This document shows, piece by piece, positions 1 to 47,900 of a DNA stretch of 64,000 nt. Each line of letters begins with the position of its first letter. Within the stretch, counting starts at the first letter, position 1. Origin of the DNA: Mastigias papua (Eukaryota > Cnidaria > Scyphozoa > Rhizostomeae > Mastigiidae); NCBI GenBank assembly GCA_964019165.1, contig OZ025284.1:1289021-1353020 (forward strand), given 5' to 3'. Both the position numbers and the translations under genes were made by a program. The notes under the pieces were generated by a model that saw only the letters and a program-made list of their open reading frames with translations, had not been told where the DNA came from and did not search any database.

Positions 1-27377
<27,377 letters not shown>

Positions 27378-28421
27378 AGGTCTACCTAGGGCAACTTTGT
27401 TTAACTTTGTCGTAAACTGATCAACCTTCGCCTGCCATTTTGCATGAGTTGAGGATGTAAGCTCATGTTGTTGTCGTTGTTTGGGTGCTAGGGTTGGCTT
27501 GGGTGCGGTTTGCTGGCAGGATGGTGGCCAGGGGCGTGTCGGAGGCTCGGGAGGCCTTTGGTATTCCGCTAGCCATAACCTATGCCGGTAATATCACTGG
27601 TGGGTACCTTTATAGTATATTTTACCAAAGCTTTTAAAAAACCTTTGCAAAACCCTTATACACGAGTTTAAGCCATACCAAGAAGATTCTTTGCGATATC
27701 TATTAGCTATTAAAACCCGATTCTCACCCCTAATCTATCACCACAATTCCCTTTACAGGGGTTTTAATTTCAATAGAGTTGACCGGTAAATGCAGCCGCT
27801 ACATCCTCAGTACGAATCTAACATTGGGTTGTAAAATACCGAAACGGAAATCATAAAAAAAGCCAACTAATACGAAGTAAGCAAGAATTCTGTCATAACG
27901 GCACAATTTCTACACCACATACATTCCCAGTGATATAGAACTTTCTGCCTTACTGCCATAAAAACAGAATTTCTTGGATATCGACTTGACAGAGGGCTAG
28001 GGCTGTGCACGCTTAGAAAGGCTCTACAGTGCATGTGGCTGATTTCAAAGCAACTATGCAGTGCAAAAACAACACAATTCAACCGCCGTGCTTTCTGACA
28101 GATAATTTCGAAAAAAATGAAGCAAAAAGCTTTGAAGGAAAAACTATGGAATCATGTTCAACGAATGGTGATTTATGGTATGCGGAGGAATTTGGGACGC
28201 TCAAAACATAAGCCATCAGTAAGAATACACACGATAATGAAACTACTTGCACATGCGTACAAATAGCTTAAAACTATCGTTTTGTCATGTAAAGCACTGA
28301 TGTCCTAAACACACTAAAGTGCGTGTTGCAAAAGTACAAGAAATCTACTAATTATTTAGCTTATAAATTCTAGCTCGATGGTGGAAGGGTCACGCCACAG
28401 GCATGTTCTTTACAACATTGT
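27378..28421 (-). promoter_or_regulatory. HTT upstream region / DDRGK1-HTT spacer
   Basis: No gene is recognised here. The first ~220 bp upstream of HTT (27,400-27,600) are clearly richer in G+C than the surroundings, with CCTCCCGAGCCTCC-like stretches on the minus strand, and probably contain the HTT promoter. No TATA box is convincing. The rest is AT-rich spacer. The short ORFs at 27,867-28,597 look random. Confidence 0.5.
27401..27466 (-). promoter_or_regulatory. 21-codon upstream ORF in the presumed HTT 5' UTR
   Basis: An ATG at 27466-27464 opens a 21-codon frame (starting MSLHPQLMQNG) that ends with TAA at 27403-27401, 23 nt before the HTT ATG and in a different frame. Human HTT mRNA is also reported, from memory, to contain a 21-codon inhibitory uORF. 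The start site of transcription is unknown, so its presence in the mRNA is an inference. Confidence 0.45.
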
Positions 28422-28427
28422 TTTATT
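28422..28427 (-). promoter_or_regulatory. Candidate polyadenylation signal of DDRGK1
   Basis: AATAAA on the minus strand, about 225 nt beyond the DDRGK1 stop codon at 28652. It is the first perfect hexamer I found downstream; use is not proven. Confidence 0.4.
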
Positions 28428-28651
28428 GGCTTGCAATTGAGCAACTTTTGCTGGGCAACTTTTGCTGGCCAGTCAGTAAAGTAGACGTGGGCCAGATGCT
28501 ACCATTACTACAAAGATATACCATGTATTGTGCGATTAAGAATAACCACGAGGCAGTGAACAAAAATAATGTAATTGCGATGTTGCAATTTAAATAAAAC
28601 TACTCACTATATCCTAATAGAAATATTAAACTCAAAATAACTCCAATATAT

Positions 28652-30005
28652 TCATGCTACTTCCAACAGTTTACTACTTATCTCAGATTCAGAGCTTTTT
28701 AACGAAATCAACGTGCTACTGGCTTCAGCAAGATCTGAAATTGCCACTCTTCCACGCTGTTTCACATATCGCGCAACATCTTCGAGTTCTTGTTGAGAAA
28801 TATAAATGAATTTGCCTCGATCATCCATAACACCTGTAAAACACAAACGAAGTCGTTACAAGTTCATAGCTACCAACACAAGAGAAAATACAAAAGTCAT
28901 CGATATGACAGGATTGATCTATCTGGGTAATAATAAAGATGTCAAATTATAACAAACAACTCTAATATGCGAATCGAGATGCAGGGTGTATTACCTTACC
29001 TAATGTATCGGTGGTTCCAAAATTATTATGTGAACTTTCCCAAAACATTGTAGGTTTTTCTCCCACTCTATAGCTGAGGATGGGACAAGCTCGTCCCGAA
29101 ACATACATGAATATGTCGTAATGGATTTGTCGTAAAAGTTGATTAGGTCTTAACTGGTTTGTCATGGATGTGTCAATGAAATGAAATAAAAGATCTACAA
29201 ATGGCTATTCTTTTCTGATTTATCTATAATGTGGCTCGTCATGGCTATTATCCTCAAATTTATAATAAAGCTGCGTTTTCCATCTGATGTCACATTGTAG
29301 GTAAATAGGCAACCTAAATTTACGACCTAAAACACATTTTATATCTACCATTTAAATAACATCACTCAGAACTACCACCTAAATCGCATCTCTCATGTGT
29401 ACTTTCTAACGTAAATCATATCTCTCATATCTACCACTTAAATCAGATCTCTCAGAACTACCACTTAAATCACATCTCTCAGAACAAGCATCTAATCCTA
29501 TCTCTCAAATCTACTATCTTAAGTCACATCCCTCGAATCTACTGCTTGAATCACATCTCTCAGAAGTACCATCTAAATCACATCTCTCATATATGCCACT
29601 TGAACCACATACTTCAATCACAAGTAACAAGACTCAATGAACCCAACAACACTGACCATAACAATTTTAGGTCCTTCTGGAAGTCAGGATAAAAGGTGCT
29701 TCTATGATTGGCATAGGAAGAATTGCTATTAACTGTAGAAACTCAATAGCACCAGTGGAATGGGGTATGTGAGCAGCCTGGCCAGTCAAGTACACAGGGT
29801 AATTTATAGCCTGTTTTCAGTCCTTTCAAAGATTGCATAAACTTTAAAAATGTAATCAGCAAAGCAAGATGTCTGCAAAAATTAGCAAATCATGAAATAA
29901 TAGAGAATGGCTGTTTGATTAAGGACAGAAAGGAAAGAATGGGATACACAATAATTTAGCCCAAATCAATCTGTAATCCATTTCTTGAATCAATCAATCA
30001 ATCAC

Positions 30006-30046
<41 letters not shown>

Positions 30047-31444
30047 GAACTTTCAAACAATTACAGAAAATGAATCTCTGCATGGCAAACTGCAGCTTCA
30101 AAATGTATGGAGAATCTAATGTTCATACCAGTGATTCTACCAATCTCTTGCAGATCTTCAAGTCTTTTTATAGCTTCTTGTACCCTCAAATTGAACTGTG
30201 CTGCCAGTTCTTCAAGGGTCACCACTTTGCGAGCCTGGCAAGTATGATGCAAGGTATTTACTTAAATTAGTTTCATTAAAACTAATGCAATTGGATGGGT
30301 CTCTAGCTAGCAAATACAAACTGAAGTTATAAATTCCAGGATAGCATAAGCCTTAGCAGGAATATCAACTGCAAAAAATTCCATTTCCACTAGCACCACA
30401 GTACTTGCAATCTGCTTACAATGCTAGATGGTGATAAATTCAAAAAACCACATTGCTTTGCTTTAGAAAAATAGCAAAAGGCACAAAGGCACAAAAAAAT
30501 CACAAAATCATGACAAAAAAGTGTTTAAAGTCAAAGCAGTTCTTACCTTAACAAAATCAATGAACTCTTGCAACAAGGCTTGTGACTGAAAAAGAAAAGC
30601 AAAAAAGCTTTGGTGAATGAAAAATCCCAGAACCACTTGAAGAATACGACATTAGGTTAACTAAATGTTCAACATGACTCCTTATATCTTTAAAAGTAGT
30701 GTTGAACATCCAAGGAAATAAATCACATACCTCTTGCTCAGAAAGTACTCCAGATTCGCCTTCCTCCTCAACAGAAAAAGCCTCTTTCAGTAACAAATAT
30801 TCTTCATGTTCTTGTCTCTCTTGCTCTTCTATTAAGCGTTGCTGCTCTTCTTTCTAACACAAATGACATGGAAAATTTGCAGACTTGTCAAACAAGACAA
30901 ACTAAACCAAATATGATTTTCTCTCATGTCTCTAATGCTAAGCACTAAAGAAACAAGTAAATATGCTTCCCTGGACACCAAATTATTTCAGAGGTGCTGT
31001 AGCAGATTTGGGGTTTCTTTAATGCTTTTCTATGTGCATTTGAAAGGTCTCTTGACTTTATGAGAATATTTGCATAGTTGTGAGAGTGTGAGGCTTAAAT
31101 GAAGTGTGACTAATATAAAGAAAATAAAAACCTCTTTTTCCTCTTGTAAACGTTGAAGTTCTTCTTCCTCTTCCCTCTCTTTTCTCCTTAAATCATCTTG
31201 TTTCTTCCGTTCTTCCCTTTCTTGTTGTTCACGCTATCAGTCAATCAATTGATCAATCAGGCAATTAATCAACCAGTACATTAACAAACCATTTAACCAA
31301 TCAATAAATATTTTTCCACTAAATAATACATCTTAAGCAGTCAAATTGTTTAAGAAAATGAAACCAAACATGTAATGAGGAAGAAATGACCAAGATGATA
31401 TTAAATCAATTATTCAATCAGTAATCAAATCAGCAAATCAATCT

Positions 31445-31484
<40 letters not shown>

Positions 31485-33312
31485 CATTATGCTAATCAGT
31501 CTGTTAATAAATTAATCATGAAACCATAATCATGGAAATCATCAATCAATTGTTTACCAGATCAAATTGCCATCATGTAATGCATGAAGCATCTACTCAA
31601 CAAACCAACAAATCAAGCAATCATCCTAATAGATCTGTCAACAGTCCAGTTCTATTAACTGATTGAAAGTTTCATGCCAATAAGATCCAACATTACTATG
31701 TTTATTGTATACACTCATGTATCAGATGCAGGTTATTCTACCTGAGATACAGCCTGCATTTTGCTCTTTCTTATGCATGCAACACAACATGAGGCATTAA
31801 ACAACATCAAGAAATTTTGCCACATGCATCTCATTTCATAAAAATCTGTGAACCACAGTACCCATAAAAAGGTCTTCAGTCAACAAACAAAACACATCAT
31901 TTTCCAGATTGCTGCCTACAACAGCAGACACAGCCATGTTGAAGATGAAGAAGCTATGATGATTGACATACTAAGGAACAAGCCAAGAAACTACTTGAAG
32001 ATTCTTCTGACAAAGAAGACTTAGGAATATCCCTTCTCCCTCTTCTCTTTACTGAGGATGACTCAAGGCTGAGTCAAAACGTGGGATTTGTCATACTGGA
32101 TTAGTCACACCAAAAATTTAACCACTAAAGGTCACATCAGCTGCATCATATATGTGAATTACCCTAAATTCTCAATATTTGTTTGAAATTTCAAACTTTG
32201 AAACGTCATGGTCACTACAATCAAGTCAATGCTGCAAGTCAACAAGCATCATCGACTGGAGAATCAAGTCCCGTGACCCAAAGGTAGGCGGTTTGTTTTG
32301 CTTTACTTATTTTTGCCATGCAGGCCACAGTCAAGCAACTTCCTTGTTGATTATGCTTGTAAGCCTATGTTGCTCCAAATGATAAACACGGACGTGTCCA
32401 ATACATGAGTATTTATGACAATCACTCAATTACTCAATCAACAGTACAATCAATCATTTAATTTAGATAATCAATTACTTCTCTTTGCTCTTTCTTCAAA
32501 GCTTTTTCTTGAATCTTTTTCAGTTTCTTTGTCCCCATTTTCTCTTTGGGCTCATCATCTTCCCATGGCTGTTGTAAATCATTTGGAAGCCCATCTTCAT
32601 CAGAATCCTCCCAAGCACCTTGATTAATAAGATCATTATCAGCATCAAAATCATCCTGTGGACGTCTTGTTCCCATTCTCTGTCTTGCTGTCCTGGGCCT
32701 CCGTCTGACACCACCAACTGTCTGGGAACGCATTGCTCCTGCTTCACTCTGATTTCCAGGTATTACTACTCTGGGCGTCTCTGTTTATGTACAAATAAGT
32801 CAAAAGTTATTTTCACAACTATTATGATAGACAGACATTTCAAAACATATTTGTAACTTTCAATATCAGCAGCACAGTTTTTTGCAAATATTTTGCAGAC
32901 AACTCTGCTTCACAAATACCAATAGCTACAGAAGCAGCCTGTCATCTAAGATATATTGCAATGAGATTCACCCCTTAGTCTTACTTAGTCTTAAGATAGA
33001 CAAATGGGCCTGGAGACTGGAACTGAAGGGCACCCTCTGGCCAGTATTTACCGCTTATATATGGTAAGTGCTTCAGATTTGCAGGCATATGAAATAGGTC
33101 CACCAAATGCAGCAAAAAGTCACGGCACCCAAGGAAGAGGTCACCAAAAAAATTTAAATTGTAAGAAAGCAATACTCACTCTTCTTTCCATGCTTATTTT
33201 TCCACCAGTACAATATGAAAAGTACGAGAGCAATGATGCCGGACAGACATAGCCATATCATGGCTGCTTTTGTCGTATCATCGATAGGCTTGCCACCTCG
33301 TTGCTCAGCCAT
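28652..33312 (-). CDS. DDRGK1: DDRGK domain-containing protein 1 (UFBP1), complete, 7 exons, 328 aa
   Basis: DDRGK1 is an ER-membrane adaptor of the UFM1 ligase complex (UFL1/CDK5RAP3) acting in ER homeostasis and ER-phagy. Exons: 33312-33180, 32780-32479, 31233-31132, 30853-30731, 30585-30547, 30234-30129, 28833-28652; all phases agree. Order: N-terminal membrane helix (about residues 17-37, [19 protein letters not shown]), acidic linker, long Lys/Glu/Arg coiled coil (exons 2-4), then a winged-helix/PCI-like domain ([20 protein letters not shown]) and the signature [10 protein letters not shown]276 here corresponds to human K267, the main UFM1 acceptor. The tail ([18 protein letters not shown]) differs from human. 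Intron 2 carries the HTT-derived copy; introns 3 and 6 carry AATC repeats. Confidence 0.96.
29330..29612. repeat. Degenerate ~29-30-bp tandem repeat in DDRGK1 intron 6
   Basis: About nine units of the type AATCACATCTCTCAGAACTA followed by CCACTTA, with many substitutions. No coding or structural role is apparent. Confidence 0.75.
29993..30045. repeat. (AATC)n microsatellite
   Basis: About 12 AATC units in DDRGK1 intron 6, ending ~85 bp before exon 6's donor. Similar AATC arrays are at 31,432-31,482 and 54,575-54,652; an ATTC array is at 41,120-41,160. Confidence 0.9.
32210..32382 (+). pseudogene. Inverted partial copy of HTT exon 1 / intron 1 in DDRGK1 intron 2
   Basis: The plus strand here matches the HTT sense strand of 27332-27157: the last ~74 nt of exon 1, the donor gtaggcgg and ~100 nt of intron 1. 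By eye there are about 7-8 substitutions and one 3-bp deletion over ~173 bp (about 95% identity). No ATG is included and no ORF of note results. Because it retains intron sequence it is a DNA-level duplication, not a processed copy. It lies antisense to DDRGK1 transcription. A weaker match may extend left to about 32,195. Confidence 0.9.
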
Positions 33313-33600
33313 GTTTGGTATATTGCACCCTTCGATTTGCTATGTACAGCCGTGATACACAATTCTGTATAATGGAAAAGCACCGAGAAAATAAACAGGA
33401 CTACTTTACGTCATGTGTGTATTTTGCGGTATTTTGCTTAGGCCGAAGGTATTTGAACGAGGCCTTTTGAAATAGAGGCTTTATAAAAAGGATGTCATTT
33501 GCGAGAAAGAGGCCTTCGCAGCGCCGTCGAAGTTTTGGGCAGGGTCTGGCAATAAATGGTGTGCTAAAAACAAAGCCAGAAGTTAATAAATTCTTTCAAA
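33313..33600. promoter_or_regulatory. Shared divergent promoter region DDRGK1 / ACTR1
   Basis: Only 288 bp separate the two start codons, which point outward, so the 5' UTRs and promoters of both genes must lie here. I see a CRE/ATF-like TTACGTCA (33406-33413) and two GAGGCCTT copies (around 33,461 and 33,511), but no convincing TATA box. Confidence 0.7.
33406..33413. promoter_or_regulatory. CRE/ATF-like site TTACGTCA
   Basis: One mismatch from the palindromic CRE TGACGTCA, about 100 bp upstream of the DDRGK1 ATG. bZIP factors of the CREB/ATF group bind this type of site. Single-site matches are common by chance. Confidence 0.3.
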
Positions 33601-42997
<9,397 letters not shown>

Positions 42998-44920
42998 ACT
43001 CTATCTATTTATGATAAGTATAATGCCTATAGCTTCTATTACGAGAGAATATTGTCATTAATTGGACGAGAGAAATTTCCGGAGCACATACTGGATGTTG
43101 AGATGATAGTTCCTATGACGAAACTTCAGTTTTATTTGGAAGTTGAGGGTAGGGCATGCCAATCTTTATATCATTTGGTCAAATTTGTAGGTTTGATCGT
43201 TTTTATGCTATGATTGACAAACTGAAGCCAACCAGGTATTCTGTTGTATATAGTTCATCAACAGACCTTGTTTGCTATATTTATGGCCTTTGGTTGCGCA
43301 GGTCCAGTAGTGTTTTAATGAAGTTATCAACATCCTAGCTGTTGATTTTAAAATCTAGAAATCTGGTAGTTTACTTACGCTCACTATTAACTTACTAGAA
43401 ACTATCGTTTCCCGCTGCATTTCTGAAAGTTCCTTTTGCACACAAAGCATCCATGAAAGCTACTGTCTGAACTATACTTACCAACTTTGATCCAGTAATT
43501 TTGTTTATTAATTCGTTCGTAAACACGTCATTGGATGTGTCTTTGTTAGTTACACAAGAGTTCATTCTCGGTAGATGTGGTTGGAAGGGGGTATTGTAGG
43601 CTATTATGAGTTTCATTGTAATGAAAATAAGTGAAGTTATCTCAAGTTGGATGGTACAATATCTCTGCTGTTTTGCGAGTTAATTAGACATGGAATCACC
43701 CCTCTATTTATTGAACTTATTTTTGTATTCAGTAGAGAACTTCATGATCGAATCGTTAACTTTTTATCGTCTCCCTCTGCCAAATAGCGTCTTACAGTAT
43801 TTTGAAATGGAGACAAAAATGTCAAATCGGACGTTTTTCCTTTAGAAATTAAATTCGACGCAACTGAGCTAAATTCTTTCTTGCATTTTGCAGATCTTCC
43901 ACGCTTTTTGTTATCCATATTCTCCAAATTTTTGAATAAAGTGTCGTAAATTTAACTTATTAAGCATGAGGTAATGATCTATTGGTCTCCTTCCAAATGA
44001 ATAGAAAATGAAGAATAGCTAGTCGGTAACTTATGTGCGTTTTGGGGGTGCAGAGAAGCGAATCTTCGTTTATTAGCAACAAAACCGCCTGCAAAGCAAC
44101 AAAACCGCCTACAAAGCAACATCCCATTGACAAAGACCTATGCAGGATAACATTGCTGTTTGGTTTACGTATACTATTACATAAGTCAAACAAAGCATAT
44201 GCCTAGATAACTGCCTTCGCTTGCCCTCAACTGTAGCTCGATGGGAAGACCATTCTACATTCTGGTCTCTGATATTGCTCTATCAACATTTTCGAACCAG
44301 GACATTCCAACACTAAGTAACATTGTTGACTATTTGTTTTTGTGCAAAACATCATTCGTCTTAGAAAGCTTAAAAATCTTACAAAAGTCAAGCCCAACGT
44401 GGGGTCATTACGGTGGTGAATGCTTTTACAACACATCTTGGACTGTTGGCATTGTGACATAGGGTGTCAGATTTCCTTCCTCCCCTCTTTTTACCCCCCA
44501 AGCGGTACCACCAAGTACTTAAATCCTGTTGGGTGGACGGTGAGCTATTTCCGAACTATGTTCAAAGGTTTGACTCGAACTAATAGACTTCCAAACAGCA
44601 GAAGAGCGTTCTAGTTTGCCGAGTACTTGCTTCAAGAGCTGTTTATACCTCCGCAACCAATTATTTTGGCTGTAAAACATGTCATACGCATGCTGAATAT
44701 CAGCCAAGCTCCCTGTAACTCCATGTAGTATCATTTCCAAACCAGTTGTTAAATCGAATCCATTTGTCCTAATCCCTACATAATACGGACAAAGGGTCGA
44801 GTCGAACCTGTGATCTTTCCACGGACCATAGAGCCTCGTTTTCATAGTTATGTTTACTTCCATTGGTTCGATTGGAACTTTGTGGATCAAGTTCCAAAGA
44901 GATTAGAAGCGTCTGGTAAA
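42998..44920. other. ACTR1-D2HGDH intergenic region
   Basis: Contains the ACTR1 3' UTR, with a possible AATAAA at 43,935-43,940, and the D2HGDH promoter. A 61-codon minus-strand ORF (43,742-43,927, basic N-terminus) has no recognised homologue. A decayed SINE lies at 44,463-44,625. Nothing else is recognised. Confidence 0.5.
44463..44625 (-). mobile_element. Decayed tRNA-Ser-like SINE, copy 3 (5' end to the right)
   Basis: About 160 bp still align to the copy at 15747-15995 in the same orientation: the segments reading CCACCAAGT, GGGTGGA and GACTCGAAC are kept, with many substitutions. Most diverged of the three copies. It overlaps a long antisense ORF that I regard as noise. Confidence 0.65.
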
Positions 44921-47900
44921 ATGAACTCAGCTAGGGAAATCTCACGCTATGCTTTGTCATCAGTTAAGGAAAATAAACTTTTCTCTCTGTGCGGATGCGT
45001 TCGAATACCGAGATTTCGTTATATTATTTCAAACAATGGAGAATGGACCTACAAAAGTCGTGGTTATGCTACCTGTCCAAGTCTTGTTGAACTAACGAAA
45101 GATAAGTATCCAGGAGTGAAGAGGAAAGATTTTGCAAAAGTAAGCTTTACCCCATCATTTAATACAAGCTAAAATATCTTGAGTGTTGTCCTTTTGGTTA
45201 AGAGTTGAAGTTTTCCTTTCATGTATAGAAAAGTAGCACTGCATTACTTTACAAGTACAAGCAGAATATGCTCCACGCCCACATATAGCCCTGCACTCGA
45301 TGATCTAACTTAAGATGTCGTTATTTTTAGTTCATGGAATTTTCACAGCGATGTAATAATTTTATGAGTATCTTAGGAATTCATATCAGTCATATATTTC
45401 CTAGGTAGATTCCAAAGATTTGAAATTTTTCGAAGAGCTCCTCCCTGGAAGAGTTGTCACAAATGAGGATGAATTGCTTTTAAATAATACAGACTGGTTG
45501 AGAATTGTCAGGTACATTTTTATTGGCTAGATGCTATGAAGGATTTTTAGAACAATAGATCAAGTGATAAGTGGCTGGCTATATAGACAATCTGCTAGTG
45601 TTATTGTTTGCAAGAGTAAGTATGCCCAATGTCAAATCTCAACTAACTGAATACCATAAATTCTCGAATTAGACACTGATGGTTTGGTTATTGTTGATAC
45701 TTATTGGGTGGGGCTTTTTCGAGGGGGACTCATAAAAACACTTGACAGATCATGCATAAATAACTCATTGTTACATCTCCTTTTCTCTGTCATATTAACA
45801 GAGCAGTCTAAATTTAAGTATTAATCTTTGTCAAGATCTTTATCATCATCTGTGGAGGGGGCTTATTTGATGGAGGGGCTTATTGCCAATCTGAAGTTCT
45901 AGCTTGGGAACTAATCTGAGGGGGAACTTGAAGGGTGGGGCCAATATGAGGATTTATGGCAATTGTGAATAAAAAACACAATAAATATGGAAAGGAAGAG
46001 AAATGTAGAAGGAAGGAGAGATGTGGAAGGTAGGAGTGTGTGAAAGTAGTTGATGTAAGGGGTGTGACTCCCACATCTTTTTTGCTAGACATTTGGTAAC
46101 CTTTTGGCTTGTCAGTAAAAGGTGTCATGATGACTGTGGCTTATTGGTAGTTATGGTGCCTTGTTCAAACCTGTTGGTAAATTCCTTTGCTACATATGAA
46201 CTCAAGAATCCTTTGGCACACCATTAGTGGAAGGGAAAAAGAATGTGTAGGAGGGAGAGATTTGGAATGGGTGTAGAGATCCAAAAGTTGGAGAGATATG
46301 CAAGAGAGGAATTATATATCATCTCTCTAATTAATTTTTTGGAACTTTTCATTTCCTATTCCTGTATTCTTGCTATGTTTATATTTTCCTATTGAATTTT
46401 AAGGGGATTTAGTAAAGTCATGCTGAAGCCAAAAACTACAGAGGAAATGTCAAAGATTTTAGCTTATTGCAATGAAAGAAGGTTAGTCTTATGATCTGTT
46501 GCCCATTGCAATTGGATTTTGTAATAATGAGGTAGTTTGTTGTGAATATTGGCTTTTGGAAATTTGTCTATAGAAGAGTTTTGCAAGCTATGATAACCAT
46601 GGACATAGGAGGACTTACAATTTAGGAGGACTCACACTGTCATAATGACCATAAGTCAGAATGGATGAGAGTTTACCATGTTGATTGCTGTTTAGCTATA
46701 TTGAGCTAAAACTATTTTTGGCAAAAACTATTATTTGTTTCTAAAGAAATTGCCTAAACAAAATTGACTTTTGCGTAACTGGAAGGTTACCACCCCCCCC
46801 CCAGCCCCTCATCTCCCACACCCATGATGATAACAACAACAACATTTCATTCTAGTATTGCTGTGGTTCCACAAGGAGGGAATACAGGTCTTGTTGGTAA
46901 GCAAAATGTCTTGTAGAATATAGCCTCATTTGATATCTGCCATGAAATAGACTGTTGCCCCCTTCATCTAATGCCAGACCACATGCCTGAGATCTTTGTG
47001 AAATGATCCAATCTGCTTTAGGAGATGCAGCATGAATCATTAGGTTTCCTGTAAGAATAATTGGGTTTAGAATAATTGCAGCTAAGGAATATGAGAGAGA
47101 CAGACAATTATGCATTTATGTGAGTAAGTAGGCAGCCCAGAAGTCTACCAAGGAGTGTTGAAATAGGGAGTCTAGGGGCATAGCCGCAGAACATTTTTGT
47201 AGGCCATGCCCTTCAAACTTGTACCCAAATGCACGGAAATGCTCCTCTCAAAAAATTTTCCTCTATTATTTACATTAGCTATGGTAAATGGTGCAGTATT
47301 ATACTTACCCCCACCGTTTAGTTTCATGCAATGTTTTAGGAAAAATCCATATATTCTCGAAAAGTGGGGTCCAGATCCCTATTCACCCTTGGGTATGCCT
47401 CTGAGGCAAGCAGATTCCTAACTGCTTCAAATACTTTAATACTCTACACAAGTTATTTGCTTCAATTATATGTTGCATGTTATTCATTATTTGTTATTTT
47501 TTACTAGTTAGACATTTCTATTTGAAATCTTTCAGGTGGTAGTGTCCCTGTCTTTGATGAAGTAATCATTTCTACATCACTGATGAATAAGATTATTGAT
47601 GTTGATGAAACTGCAGGTATGTCTGTATTTCAGATGCAGCAATTTCTCCATAACTTGCAATCTGTTAGAACATTTCTGTATGTATCATATCCCTGGAAAC
47701 TGTAACATATCATATTTGGGATTCTTTCCAATTCCATTATACTTCTTATTCTCAAACCAGGAATGGTGATCCCCATGTGGTGCTGCTGCTGAGGGGCCTG
47801 CATTCAATCAGTAGCCCACTGTCACTTTTGTCCCAAAACTCTGATTACAAATCAATAGCTGATGATTTGTACATTTCTCATGAATTCATTATCATATTTT

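Noticed and set aside
43742..43927. 61-codon basic minus-strand ORF in the ACTR1-D2HGDH spacer
   Set aside because: Short, no recognised homologue and no splice-compatible neighbours; kept only as a note.
44519..44890. 123-codon minus-strand ORF upstream of D2HGDH
   Set aside because: Overlaps the decayed SINE and the D2HGDH first exon region; no family features.
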